Of a stretch of 64,000 bases of DNA, positions 34,658 to 43,558 are shown piece after piece. Positions within the stretch are counted from its first letter, which is position 1; every line of letters starts with the position of its first letter. The position numbers and the translations under genes were made by a program. Below the pieces are notes generated by a model. That model was not told where the DNA came from and did not search any database. It saw only the letters and a list, made by a program, of their open reading frames with translations. This DNA comes from Pseudoalteromonas marina (GTDB lineage Bacteria; Pseudomonadota; Gammaproteobacteria; Enterobacterales; Alteromonadaceae). Where the stretch lies: the NCBI RefSeq assembly GCF_000238335.3, contig NZ_AHCB03000005.1, positions 1,860,001-1,924,000 of the forward strand, read 5' to 3'.

Positions 34658-35275
34658 TCACAACATCGATTTTAAAGATTCTTTTATAAGAACCTCAGTA
34701 GACATATCCGGTTTACTCACCGATTTTACTGCTTTTTGTGCCTGTGGCAATTTATACCCTAATGCAACAAGTGCAGAAACGGCATCATCCGCTGCATTAT
34801 TAGCCACTAATGCATCGCTGTGAGGCTCTATCACTGCGCTATCGCTAAATGGTGTAAATAAATCATTACCCCAATCTTTTAGACGGTCTTTCATCTCAAG
34901 CACTAAACGTTCAGCTGTTTTTTTACCCACACCCGGTAATTTAACCAGCGATGTAGCATCTTCATTATTTACACAGCTAACAAACTGTTGCGCCGACATT
35001 CCCGATAAAATAGCGAGCCCGAGTTTTGGCCCTACCCCATTAGCTTTTAAAAGCTCTCTAAATAATGCGCGCTCTGTTTTATTATTAAAACCAAACAGTA
35101 ACTGCGCATCTTCACGCACTACAAAATGAGTATAAACAATCGTGTTTTCACCCACTTTTGGTAAGTCGTAAAAACAGGTCATTGGCATCTGTACTTCATA
35201 ACCCACGCCGCTTACTTCAAGTAAAATTTCGGGGGGTTGTTTTTCAACTAAAATACCATTTAAGCGGCCTATCAT
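34658..35275 (-). CDS. ruvA: Holliday junction branch migration protein RuvA
   Basis: 205 residues: an OB-fold N-terminus starting MIGRLNGIL, the helix-hairpin-helix motifs ([11 protein letters not shown] and [16 protein letters not shown]), and the C-terminal RuvB-binding domain ([16 protein letters not shown]). A tetramer binds the four-way junction. Its start is 2 bp after the ruvC stop. Confidence 0.98.
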   Translation of the reverse strand: MIGRLNGILVEKQPPEILLEVSGVGYEVQMPMTCFYDLPKVGENTIVYTHFVVREDAQLLFGFNNKTERALFRELLKANGVGPKLGLAILSGMSAQQFVSCVNNEDATSLVKLPGVGKKTAERLVLEMKDRLKDWGNDLFTPFSDSAVIEPHSDALVANNAADDAVSALVALGYKLPQAQKAVKSVSKPDMSTEVLIKESLKSML

Positions 35276-35277
35276 TG

Positions 35278-35802
35278 TTATTTCCTTAAGCGTCCTCTAA
35301 CGGTTTTGCTTGCGCTGCCCGCTAGTTTAATTAAATTTTGTTCTGAATGAGCATGGCAAATTGCTATTGCTAATGCATCTGCTGCATCGGCTTGAGGCGT
35401 ACCTGGTAATTTTAGAATATTTTTTACCATATGCTGGACTTGGCTTTTGTCTGCACCACCGTTGCCTACTACAGCTTGTTTAATTTGCCTTGCCGAATAC
35501 TCAAACACTGGCAAATCAGCCATTGCAGCACCCACAATGGCAGCACCACGCGCTTGGCCAAGTTTTAATGCAGAATCGGGATTATGAGCCATAAATACTT
35601 TTTCTATAGCAAACGTTTCAGGCGAAAACTGCTCAACAAGTTGAGTGATGCCCTGATAAATCATTTTAAGGCGTACCGGAAAAGGATGATCGGCTAATTT
35701 TATACAACCACTGCCTAAATAAGTAAATTTAGCACCTTGGTGAGCAACTACACCGTAACCAGTCAAACGCGATCCTGGGTCGATCCCTAAAATAATGGCC
35801 AA
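35278..35802 (-). CDS. ruvC: Holliday junction resolvase RuvC
   Basis: 174 residues with the RNase H-like active-site acids: Asp in [14 protein letters not shown] (residue 7), Glu in AIEKVF (about 66), and the [12 protein letters not shown] block supplying the last two Asp. It resolves junctions by paired nicks. It is first in the ruvC-ruvA-ruvB operon; the usual upstream yebC is not adjacent. Confidence 0.98.
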   Translation of the reverse strand: MAIILGIDPGSRLTGYGVVAHQGAKFTYLGSGCIKLADHPFPVRLKMIYQGITQLVEQFSPETFAIEKVFMAHNPDSALKLGQARGAAIVGAAMADLPVFEYSARQIKQAVVGNGGADKSQVQHMVKNILKLPGTPQADAADALAIAICHAHSEQNLIKLAGSASKTVRGRLRK

Positions 35803-35883
35803 ATCACATTCTCGTTGTTTTTATTGTAAATTAGGCTAATAATGCCAGAGCACTGTATAAAATACCAGTACCAAGCAAAAACA

Positions 35884-35912
35884 AAAATGCTCGCATAAGT
35901 AGCGAGCATTTT
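35884..35912. terminator. Rho-independent terminator after the YbbP-like permease gene
   Basis: An 11 bp stem AAAATGCTCGC (35884-35894) / GCGAGCATTTT (35902-35912) with a 7 nt loop, 20 bp past the permease stop. The A/T ends provide U tracts on both strands. Confidence 0.8.
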
Positions 35913-35931
35913 AAACGCAATAATAGTTAGT

Positions 35932-38454
35932 TTACCCTAAAGCGCGAACTAACCCTTGGGTGTTTTGTTTAAGGGTACGGGCAATCATTAAATAACCCAA
36001 CCCGGCTACAAATAAACCACCAGCAAGCGGGCCTATAATCCATATATGTGGATGAAGCTTGCCCGTAAGTTCAAACATTTGTTGCTGCACAATCAAAAGC
36101 GCTAAGTCGCTAAAAAATGCAGCAACTAAACCGGCTAACCCACCCAATAATAAAAATTCGTACAAGGTCGCATTTTTAATTAAACGGCTTTTAGCACCTA
36201 ATGTTCTAAGAATTACAATTTCTTGCATGCGTTCACCTAAGCTCGCTTGCACTTGCGAAATGAGTACTAATGCACCGCACAAAACAACAATGGCAAGTAC
36301 AAAACCAATGGCGAGTGAGACTTGCGATATTGTGGTTTGTATTTGCTTTACAAAGTTGTCTACATCGATTGCAGTAATGGTTGGATAGGTGCGCAACAGT
36401 TGGCTAAAGTCGCGCTTTTGCTCAGGTTCTATCCTAACAGACGAAATATAAGTCGCCGGAAAGTCTTTAAGTACATCAGGGCTGAGTATAATAAAGAAGT
36501 TGGGTTTAAGCGTTGCCCAGTTAACTGTACGAACGCTGGTAATTTTAGCATCGAACGACTGCGCGCCAATTAAAAAGGTAAGTGTATCGCCAATTTCAAC
36601 GTCAAGGCGCTCTAACATCGACTCTTCAACTGATGCCTCGGCCACTGCGTTTTCACCAAACCACTCGCCTTGAATTATCTCGTTTTGAGCCGGTACATCT
36701 TTAAGCCACGTTAAGTTTAGCTCACGGCCAATACCCGAACGCGCTTCTTCGTCTTTTTTCTCATTGTCTTGGAGAGATACTTCCCGTGCAACCAACTCAC
36801 CGTTTACCGCGTTAACGCGCCCTCGAATCGTTGGGTAGAAGTCAGACACTAAAATATCTTTCTCAGCAAGGTAGTTATTGATTGGTTCAAGGTCGTTTTG
36901 AGTAATATTAACTAAAAATGCATTGGGCGCATCGCTTGGTAATTGCGACTGCCAATCAGCTATCATGTCATTTTTAAGCACAACTAAAAACAAAAGCAGC
37001 TTAATGGCGAGCGAAAAACTAATAAGTTGAACTGCATTTACATTGGCACGCTTTTGAATCGACGCAATAGCCAATGACCAACTATTACCTGGTTTTAAAC
37101 CCAGTTTTCGGCCACCACCAAATATAAGTTTAGATATTAAAAACAACACTCCAATTAAAGTTAGTGTGGTTATAAATAATATTAGCGTTATTTTTATATT
37201 GTTACTAAATAACCACATTAACAAAAACACGGTCAATGCACTCATACCCAAGTGCACGCGGCTCACCGCTAGTTTGTCACCTAAATTACGACGCAGTACC
37301 CTAAGCGGCGGAATATCGAACAAATCAAATAACGGTTTAATAGAAAACATAACGGCGCAAATTACACCCGTACTAATTGCTACAAGCCAAGGCTTAAATC
37401 CACCCATGGGCAATTCGCTTCCCATACTTTTTGAAAGGTATCCGGTGGCTATTTCTTGCAAGCCGTAACCAATCAATAAACCTATACTCACAGCCATTGC
37501 ACATACAAGCAATAAGTGAAGCATGTAAATTTTACGGATCATTGAGCGACTGCCGCCCAATGTTTTCATCATCGCAACAGGGTCATATTGGCGCTCGCAG
37601 TATCGTTTGGCTGATACAGCAATCGCTACTGCAGCCAAAATAATACCTAGTAAACCCGCTAACAATAAAAAACTCTCTGCTCGATTTAAACTGTTTGAAA
37701 TTGGTGATTGACGATCTTTAACACCGTACCATTGTTGGTTTTCTTTCATTTGTGGTTTTAGCCAGTCATAAAAGCTGTTTATGTCGTCTTCACTACCTGC
37801 ATAGAGCTGACGGTAAAAAACACGGCTCCCAGGCTGAACAACCTCTGTTTTTGGTACATCTGCAATATTTATTAATACACGACGGCTACTTGAAAATACA
37901 TTGAATGGCGCATCAGGCTCCTCAACGATCACTTTTTCAACATTAAATAACGCAGCACCTAGCTCAACTTGCGAGCCAATATCAATGTTTAGCGAGTAAA
38001 AAACAGACTCACTGAGCCATACATTACCTGGGTTTGGGCCGCCGTTTGCAATAACCGTTTCACCCATTAATGTGTTTTTTACTTTTAGCTGCCCTTTTAA
38101 CGGGTATGCGTCTGATGCTGCTTTCACCGAGCTAAATTGCATTTCGTCATTAGCAAATAACATGGTGTCGAAGTACACCATTTGCGCGGTTTGTAAGTTT
38201 TGACTTTTAGCTCGCTCAATAAAAGCGGTGTCAATGGCATGGCTGCTTGCCAATACTCGGTCAGCAGCAATAAACGCACTGCTTTTTTGTGCAATGCTTT
38301 GTGCTATTCGATCTGTCACCATAGACAAGGTAAGTACAGTTAATACCGCTAAAGCAATAGCTGCACTAATTACCGTTAGCTCACCTCTGCGAAATTCTCG
38401 CGCAAATAATTTAAGCGCTAATTTAGCCCACATTTGCAACGTCCTCTGCTTCAC
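35932..38454 (-). CDS. ybbP: ABC transporter permease of the YbbP (FtsX/MacB) type
   Basis: 840 residues with a basic start, a first membrane helix near 25-45 and a large periplasmic domain. Membrane segments follow near 260-290, 310-335 and 350-375, then further helices with FtsX-like patterns after a second periplasmic domain, and a last group near the C-terminus (about 715-840). This double-FtsX layout is that of YbbP. The YbbA-YbbP complex belongs to the mechanotransmitting MacB-like ABC systems; the substrate is unsettled, but linkage with the periplasmic lipase/esterase TesA suggests release of a lipophilic compound. Its start overlaps the end of ybbA by 32 bp. Confidence 0.85.
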   Translation of the reverse strand: MKQRTLQMWAKLALKLFAREFRRGELTVISAAIALAVLTVLTLSMVTDRIAQSIAQKSSAFIAADRVLASSHAIDTAFIERAKSQNLQTAQMVYFDTMLFANDEMQFSSVKAASDAYPLKGQLKVKNTLMGETVIANGGPNPGNVWLSESVFYSLNIDIGSQVELGAALFNVEKVIVEEPDAPFNVFSSSRRVLINIADVPKTEVVQPGSRVFYRQLYAGSEDDINSFYDWLKPQMKENQQWYGVKDRQSPISNSLNRAESFLLLAGLLGIILAAVAIAVSAKRYCERQYDPVAMMKTLGGSRSMIRKIYMLHLLLVCAMAVSIGLLIGYGLQEIATGYLSKSMGSELPMGGFKPWLVAISTGVICAVMFSIKPLFDLFDIPPLRVLRRNLGDKLAVSRVHLGMSALTVFLLMWLFSNNIKITLILFITTLTLIGVLFLISKLIFGGGRKLGLKPGNSWSLAIASIQKRANVNAVQLISFSLAIKLLLFLVVLKNDMIADWQSQLPSDAPNAFLVNITQNDLEPINNYLAEKDILVSDFYPTIRGRVNAVNGELVAREVSLQDNEKKDEEARSGIGRELNLTWLKDVPAQNEIIQGEWFGENAVAEASVEESMLERLDVEIGDTLTFLIGAQSFDAKITSVRTVNWATLKPNFFIILSPDVLKDFPATYISSVRIEPEQKRDFSQLLRTYPTITAIDVDNFVKQIQTTISQVSLAIGFVLAIVVLCGALVLISQVQASLGERMQEIVILRTLGAKSRLIKNATLYEFLLLGGLAGLVAAFFSDLALLIVQQQMFELTGKLHPHIWIIGPLAGGLFVAGLGYLMIARTLKQNTQGLVRALG

Positions 38455-39145
38455 TTTTTACAAGTAAGCCCGCTTCTATCTGAATAATATGCTCACATTT
38501 TTGAGCGAGTCCTTCATCGTGCGTCACTAAAATAAGCGTTGTACCATGTTGAGAATTTAAGTCGAACAGCAGCGACTCAATCATTTTGCCGTTCTTACTA
38601 TCTAAGTTAGCTGAAGGCTCATCGGCAAATAAAATTTTGGGTGTACCAATAAAAGCACGGGCAATAGCAACACGCTGTTGCTCACCACCCGAAAGCTGAG
38701 ATGGGTAATGATCTGTTCGGTGGCTTAGGCCTACTTTTTCAAGCAAAGCAAGTGCCTGCTCCTTAGCATCACTTTTTCCCGCTAGTTCTGCAGGCAACAT
38801 TACATTTTCGAGAGCGGTTAAGCTTTGCACCAACATGAAAGACTGAAAAACAAAACCAATTTTAGCGGCACGAAGTGCTGCACGCGCTTCTTCGTCTAAA
38901 TCATGAAGCGGCTCACCGTCTAAAAATATTTCGCCATTAGTCGCTGTATCCAAGCCTGCTAATAAACTCAACAAAGTAGACTTACCTGATCCCGACGTGC
39001 CAACAATAGCAACAGACTCACCGTGCTTGACATTAAAGCTGATGTCGCTGAGGATGGGCAACTCACCTTCAAAGGTAGTTACTATTTTAGACAAACCATT
39101 AACTTGAATTATATTTAATTGAGAAAGCGCTGACATATGACTCAT
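38423..39145 (-). CDS. ybbA: ABC transporter ATP-binding protein YbbA
   Basis: 240 residues, a LolD/MacB-type ATPase with Walker A GTSGSGKST (about 49-57), Q-loop FQSFML, signature LSGGEQQRVA (about 152-161), Walker B ILFADEP and H-loop VTHD. The ATG at 39145 has AAGGA 6 bp upstream. The coding region overlaps the divergent tesA start by 9 bp, so the promoters of each gene must lie within the other. Confidence 0.92.
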   Translation of the reverse strand: MSHMSALSQLNIIQVNGLSKIVTTFEGELPILSDISFNVKHGESVAIVGTSGSGKSTLLSLLAGLDTATNGEIFLDGEPLHDLDEEARAALRAAKIGFVFQSFMLVQSLTALENVMLPAELAGKSDAKEQALALLEKVGLSHRTDHYPSQLSGGEQQRVAIARAFIGTPKILFADEPSANLDSKNGKMIESLLFDLNSQHGTTLILVTHDEGLAQKCEHIIQIEAGLLVKSEAEDVANVG

Positions 39146-39760
39146 TCAATCCTTCGTTTAGTATTCATTTTATTTTTAGTTATCAAACCGCTGAGTGCAG
39201 CAGCCGACAACACGATTTTAATACTTGGTGACAGTTTAAGCGCAGCCTATGGCCTACAACAAGAGCAAGGCTGGGTAAAATTGTTACAAGATAAGTACAA
39301 TGACGAGCAAGCCGACATTGCACTTGTAAACGCCAGCATTAGTGGCGAAACGTCTGGCGGCGCACTACGCCGTCTTGATGCATTACTTACCCAATACCAA
39401 CCAACACACGTGCTTATAGAGCTTGGTGCAAATGACGGTCTTCGCGGATTTCCGGTAAAAAAAATGCAAGCTAATTTGACCTCGCTGATACAAAAAAGCC
39501 AAGCAGCTAATGCTATGACCGCGCTGATGGAAATTTACATTCCACCTAACTACGGCCCTCGCTACAGCAAAATGTTTACTGATAGCTTTAGCCAAATTAG
39601 CGAAGAAACTAATACGCACTTATTAAACTTTTTTATGCTCAATATCGCTGATAAACCAGAGCTAATGCAAAACGATGGGTTACACCCTAACAAAAAAGCA
39701 CAGCCGTTGATACGTGATGAGATGTACGACTCGATCAAAACTTGGTTGAATAAAGACTAA
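39137..39760 (+). CDS. tesA: Arylesterase / lysophospholipase TesA
   Basis: 207 residues, SGNH-hydrolase: a signal peptide (SILRLVFILFLVIKPLSAAAD), block I ILGDSLSAAYG with the catalytic Ser, block III GANDGLRG and block V DGLHPN with the catalytic Asp-x-x-His. It is periplasmic and multifunctional (thioesterase, lysophospholipase, arylesterase). Divergent from ybbA, as in E. coli. Confidence 0.95.
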   Translation: MTHSILRLVFILFLVIKPLSAAADNTILILGDSLSAAYGLQQEQGWVKLLQDKYNDEQADIALVNASISGETSGGALRRLDALLTQYQPTHVLIELGANDGLRGFPVKKMQANLTSLIQKSQAANAMTALMEIYIPPNYGPRYSKMFTDSFSQISEETNTHLLNFFMLNIADKPELMQNDGLHPNKKAQPLIRDEMYDSIKTWLNKD

Positions 39761-39776
39761 AAAAATAACCTAACTT

Positions 39777-39798
39777 AAGTGGGCTTTTTAGCTCACTT
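39777..39798 (+). terminator. Possible terminator after tesA
   Basis: AAGTGGGCT (39777-39785) / AGCTCACTT (39790-39798), 9 bp with one G-U and a TTTT loop, 17 bp past tesA. The T tail is missing. Confidence 0.4.
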
Positions 39799-39870
39799 GC
39801 CTAATAAACACCCAAACAAACAATCGCTTATTGATTTTTAAAAAAATACACGTACTATTGCACTCAACGT

Positions 39871-39947
39871 CGGTATGTAGCGCAGCCTGGTAGCGCACTG
39901 TCATGGGGTGGCAGGGGTCGAGAGTTCGAATCTCTCCATACCGACCA
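39871..39947 (+). tRNA. tRNA-Pro(GGG)
   Basis: A 77 nt tRNA with encoded CCA: acceptor CGGTATG/CATACCG, anticodon stem CTGTC/GGCAG around loop ATGGGGT, anticodon GGG for CCC/CCU proline codons, and T loop AGTTCGAATCT. It stands alone after tesA. Confidence 0.96.
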
Positions 39948-40405
39948 ATTAACTCCCTCCTGTTTCTATAATTAACCTTCAAAAAAGTATTAACCCGAAA
40001 AATAAATTTACTTAGAGATTACTTAAACCAGTAGTTCTATTGCTGTTCATTACGCCTAGAAAACAGTGTCTATCAATTGGTCCCTACTTAGTATGCAGCA
40101 ATATCTTAAAATCATCCTTACGTGTCGACATTTCACCAGGTGCTAATTACTAACTTAATAAAATGACAAAGTAACAAAACCCTTTTTAGTTTTTAAAAGC
40201 ACATGAAGGCGCTAAATATACTTTAAGCATATTGTTATTTGCTTAAGCATAATCTGGATGAAATATAACAAGCGCGGCTAACGATACACGTTTAATTTAC
40301 AGAAAATCCCAACAAAACTTTTCATTATAGTAAAGAAAACAAATAAATCTGCACACTTATTGAGCATTTTATTTAATTAACATATGATAAGGTTTTATTT
40401 TTACG
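39948..40405. other. 458 bp non-coding stretch
   Basis: AT-rich intergenic DNA between tRNA-Pro and the next gene, without a credible ORF on either strand. It contains a direct repeat of TTAAGCATA around 40225-40250 and no obvious hairpin with a T tract. Confidence 0.6.
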
Positions 40406-40414
40406 GTGTTGAAC

Positions 40415-40999
40415 ATGGACTTTTCAGCTGAAGAATTAAACTTTATCTCTGACTTATTTAAGCCAGAAGATCAGGAAGTAAAACCAAATCACAAGCTTAC
40501 TTTACAAAGTAGTGTACCCGCAAGCATTGCGCACCTATTGAGCAACGCAAGCTTAACGCTATTAGCAAAAGTTGCGCACTATCAATTATGGTTTCCGCTT
40601 GATTTAAAAATAGATCCCTCTGGGGTTATTAACCCTGTATTAAGTGCGCCTGAAGTCATTGATACTAAAGGCACACAGCGTAGTTGGCGTTGGAGCCAAC
40701 TCAATATAAAGAGCGAGGGTTTTTATATTGAGTCTATATCTAGCACTGGCATATTTTTAAAACCTCTGAAAGATAACAGTCGCTTAGGTAGTATGAAAAA
40801 TGTGCAGTTTACACTACCAAACGAAGAGTATATTTCAATTGATATAGAGCCCATTAGGCAAAATAAGTCAGGAATGGCTGCAAAAATTACGCGTATTAAT
40901 AGCGGAAAAGAGCAGTTAAGAACCTATCTATTTGAAGAGCATAAACGCCAATACTCGGCACTTTATGAAAATGGTAAATTAGTTAACGAAATACGTTGA
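40415..40999 (+). CDS. PilZ-like domain protein
   Basis: About 194 residues from ATG 40415; a TTG at 40406 in the same frame has no better ribosome site. The protein has an all-beta pattern in its central and C-terminal parts, with WRWSQLNIKSEGFYIESISSTGIFLKP (quoted in two parts: WRWSQLNIKSEGF, then YIESISSTGIFLKP) resembling the D/NxSxxG strand of PilZ domains, though the Arg-rich c-di-GMP motif is not clear. It may be a degenerate PilZ protein involved in surface behaviour. It stands as a single gene. The assignment is weak. Confidence 0.5.
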   Translation: MDFSAEELNFISDLFKPEDQEVKPNHKLTLQSSVPASIAHLLSNASLTLLAKVAHYQLWFPLDLKIDPSGVINPVLSAPEVIDTKGTQRSWRWSQLNIKSEGFYIESISSTGIFLKPLKDNSRLGSMKNVQFTLPNEEYISIDIEPIRQNKSGMAAKITRINSGKEQLRTYLFEEHKRQYSALYENGKLVNEIR

Positions 41000-41105
41000 T
41001 ATGTAAGTTATGCAGTAAATGTCTATATTTATTTCGTCTAAGTCGGTTTCTTAATTTTTATATTTTTTAGCCTTGCTTGATGTTTCAACTCATTTTAAAT
41101 TTTGC

Positions 41106-41129
41106 AAAAAAAAGCGCTATACAGCGCTT
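41106..41129 (-). terminator. Rho-independent terminator after the small gene at 41146
   Basis: AAGCGCT (41112-41118) / AGCGCTT (41123-41129), 4 nt loop, followed on the minus strand by at least six T. Confidence 0.75.
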
Positions 41130-41145
41130 ATTGATTTATATGTAA

Positions 41146-41394
41146 TTAGTGTTTGGGCTTTACACCGTTACGAACCATATCTTGCCCATTAGTAAATACA
41201 TCTTCGGTGATACCGCGGGCCAATAGTAGTTGCTGTTTATCATCAAATACGGCAATAAAACGGGTACCATCTGAGTTTTTAGTCGCCATACCAACGCCAG
41301 ATACCCCTTTTAATCCATAGCCACCGCTTTCTATTTCGAGTAAAAAAGCTTCTAAGTCTGCTAAGTTGTCGATTACATCACTTTCGTTATTCAT
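41146..41394 (-). CDS. Unrecognised small cytosolic protein
   Basis: 82 residues from ATG 41394, preceded by AAAGAG at 7 bp; an in-frame ATG at 41430 would add 12 basic residues and has no ribosome site. The sequence has LADLEAFLLEIESGGYGLKG then VGMATKNSDGTRFIAVFDDK and ends NGVKPKH. It reads as a small alpha-beta protein. I do not recognise the family. It is downstream of the cyanophycinase-like gene, separated by 70 bp. Confidence 0.55.
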   Translation of the reverse strand: MNNESDVIDNLADLEAFLLEIESGGYGLKGVSGVGMATKNSDGTRFIAVFDDKQQLLLARGITEDVFTNGQDMVRNGVKPKH

Positions 41395-41499
41395 GTTAAA
41401 ACTCTTTCTATCTCTCTTTGCTTTGAGCAAAGTGGTTATACGTTATAACGGTTATTTTATAGAGCTGGTACTTAAAATCCAAATATTTACGCCTTAAAC

Positions 41500-43206
41500 T
41501 TAAAACGATTCGACCACCAGCGATAAATTACTCACAGCGCAGCCAAACTGTTTGGTGCTTATTCGGTTGTAGCGTGTATCAGCATTAGCATTCAAGCTAA
41601 TTAAAAATTCATCTTGCTGAGCAACTGCGCTTTGCTCTTGGGCAAGGCACATGGCTTGGGTAAGAGACCGTAATTTTGCATCCGTTAATATGCTCCCAAA
41701 ACGCTGAACCGGTAAAGGCGGTATTTTAATTGCTGGCAATGCTTGGCTAATACTGCGCTGACTTAAGGTAAAATCGTTATTTTTAATATCAATCACACTG
41801 CCCACAGGCCAGTAAGAGTAACTGTAGGTTTTAGTTTTAGTTTCAGCCTGAGCTTGCTCTGTTGATTTAACCATCACCACACCATTTTTACCAATTACGG
41901 TCATTAAATTGCCAGCTTCAGATTTAATCACCACTAAGGCTGTGGTTTCGTCTACACCAAAACCGAATGTCGGCTGATCTTGGTTTGCGCTTAAGTCGTC
42001 GAGCAAAGTGCCTAGTCTTAATGTACGGTTTCGCTCGCTAAAGTGTGTATCGAGTACACCGTAACTAAATGTGCCTAAACCCCCAAAGCGGTTGTAAGTT
42101 AAACTATCGCTGTTTGAGCGTTCACTTGGGGCATCAATGGCTTGTGCGCCTTCTTTCAATGCCGACAAGCTAGTGCCATTGGTGATCATCACCACATTCC
42201 CGGCGTGTGCTTGCCCACCACTTTGCACCGCGGTACCTGCACTTGTTCCAACAATAACAGGGCGAGACTGTAATGCTTTTGTCCAAGGGTAAGGCTGGTT
42301 ATTTTCATCAAATAATACTTTTCGAGTTAGGCTTTGATCGCCACCATTAAACATCACACCGGTACTGTTTTTTATTAGCTCTACTAAAGCGTCGGTGCCT
42401 TTTTTACACAATTGATATTCAGCTTGTGTGCGATCAGGGTAAATATGTTCGCGTTGATATAGCCCCATTTCGGAGTGCCTAAGCGTGGTTAAATCATCAC
42501 ACTTGTTGGTGGTTATTGCTTTAGCAAGCGCAGGGGTTAATGCAAGCCATTGCGAATTTACATTAGGGAAGCTTAGTAATCCTTCATAAAAATCAGCAGA
42601 TTCATAAGGGTCTCTGCTTGAGGCGGTAATGGCTAGCATACTCGGGTTAGTATCATTAACTTTTAAACTTCCCGATATAAACTGCAAAATCTCTGTCGCT
42701 GCCGATTCGCTATTAAGCGCAGTATTTACCTGCTCTTTTAGTCGCTTGTTGTCGCTTTTTATTTGAGCTACTTCAAGCATATCTATTACAAAATTGTATT
42801 CTTGATCCGATAAACTATTGAGCTGTTTGCTATCAATATCGCGCCACAACCATAACAGCTCTTTTTTCGATAACGTGGGCGATGATTTAGCCTGCATTGT
42901 TGCTAAATTTTTAATAGTATTGTTTTTAGCTTGGCTATTTTCACTAGGCCACTGTTGCTTTATTTGGCTAATTTTAGTGTGAGAGAGCGTAAATACATTA
43001 TGCGTTTTACCCGAGATCTGAGTATTTTTTTCACAGTTTTTAGGGCTTAAACTGGCACATGTTGTGAGAGCTCCCCCCACTAAAACGAGAGTTTGACTAG
43101 ACTCTTTTGCGCTTACTTGCAGCGAAAAAGCGACAAGAACAGATAAAAAAGCGGTTATTATTCGCGAATTAGCTACTTTCTTGCTTGGTAAGTATATTTG
43201 TTCCAT
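41500..43206 (-). CDS. Exported cyanophycinase-like serine peptidase (family S51)
   Basis: 568 residues from ATG 43206; the frame is open to 43305 but the first codons have no signal. A signal peptide (ITAFLSVLVAFSLQVSA, cleavage near residue 33) exports it. Motifs of cyanophycinase are seen in order: VLVGGAL near 42, MFNGGDQ (285-291), VGTSAGTAVQSGG with the catalytic Ser322, a DTHFSERNR block (386-394) corresponding to the DQHF.QR segment, and GVDETTA (417-423). Known members (CphB, extracellular CphE) cut cyanophycin into beta-Asp-Arg dipeptides. The N-terminal about 250-residue extension is not part of the S51 core. It is divergent from a TonB receptor and close to isoaspartyl dipeptidase. 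The substrate is inferred, not shown. Confidence 0.8.
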   Translation of the reverse strand: MEQIYLPSKKVANSRIITAFLSVLVAFSLQVSAKESSQTLVLVGGALTTCASLSPKNCEKNTQISGKTHNVFTLSHTKISQIKQQWPSENSQAKNNTIKNLATMQAKSSPTLSKKELLWLWRDIDSKQLNSLSDQEYNFVIDMLEVAQIKSDNKRLKEQVNTALNSESAATEILQFISGSLKVNDTNPSMLAITASSRDPYESADFYEGLLSFPNVNSQWLALTPALAKAITTNKCDDLTTLRHSEMGLYQREHIYPDRTQAEYQLCKKGTDALVELIKNSTGVMFNGGDQSLTRKVLFDENNQPYPWTKALQSRPVIVGTSAGTAVQSGGQAHAGNVVMITNGTSLSALKEGAQAIDAPSERSNSDSLTYNRFGGLGTFSYGVLDTHFSERNRTLRLGTLLDDLSANQDQPTFGFGVDETTALVVIKSEAGNLMTVIGKNGVVMVKSTEQAQAETKTKTYSYSYWPVGSVIDIKNNDFTLSQRSISQALPAIKIPPLPVQRFGSILTDAKLRSLTQAMCLAQEQSAVAQQDEFLISLNANADTRYNRISTKQFGCAVSNLSLVVESF

Positions 43207-43242
43207 TATGTTACACTCATGTAAAAATTTATAAAAAATGAC

Positions 43243-43271
43243 TTGCGAGAGAGCCTCTCGCTTGCTATAAA
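43243..43271 (+). promoter_or_regulatory. Promoter of the TonB-receptor transcript with an operator palindrome
   Basis: TTGCGA (43243-43248), 17 bp spacer, TATAAA (43266-43271). The palindrome GCGAGAG-AGC-CTCTCGC (43245-43261) covers the -35 edge and most of the spacer, as in a repressor operator. It also lies 39-55 bp upstream of the start of the divergent cyanophycinase-like gene, so one regulator could control both. Confidence 0.5.
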
Positions 43272-43347
43272 AAAAAGGAACTTTAAAACGCGAGTAAGCT
43301 AGCACCCATTTGCTGGCTTTGTCAAAAACCTTTTTGGAACGAGAATT

Positions 43348-43422
43348 ATGTTTAAAAAAGCAACATTGCTTACAACATATTTCTACTCACCCCACTACCT
43401 TTCGGAGTGGTTTGACGAGTAG
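43348..43422 (+). CDS. Putative 24-residue leader peptide in the receptor leader
   Basis: ATG at 43348 with GGAACGAG 6-8 bp upstream; the frame runs 24 codons (MFKKATLLTTYFYSPHYL, then SEWFDE) to TAG 43420-43422. The last third of the ORF overlaps a hairpin (CCACT-a-CC / GGAGTGG, 43392-43410, and outer ACTC/GAGT 43385-43420). Upstream ORF plus hairpins in a roughly 280 nt leader suggests translational attenuation. There is no strong run of one amino acid. Confidence 0.35.
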   Translation: MFKKATLLTTYFYSPHYLSEWFDE

Positions 43423-43452
43423 CCCACCACCTCACTGATTTCTGTGAGGGGC
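43385..43452 (+). promoter_or_regulatory. Consecutive hairpins in the leader of the TonB-receptor gene
   Basis: Hairpin A is 43385-43420 (see leader ORF). Hairpin B is CTCAC (43431-43435) / GTGAG (43444-43448), extended by AGCCC/GGGCT (43421-43425 and 43448-43452, sharing G43448). GTGGT near 43407-43411 could alternatively pair with ACCAC at 43426-43430, making A and B mutually exclusive. No T tract follows, so translation rather than termination would be controlled. Confidence 0.35.
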
Positions 43453-43558
43453 TCAGCGTGTCATTTCACCACTGCCCTGTCTAAAAAACATAATAATTAA
43501 AGCCTTAAGAAATATTAAACCTATTTCTGCGCGCTTAAAAAAGACAAAAGGTACTACA

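Noticed and set aside
39788..39982. A 64-codon frame on the minus strand
   Set aside because: It runs antisense through tRNA-Pro and gives the well-known false protein pattern (GEIRTLDPCHP) produced by reading tRNA-Pro backwards.
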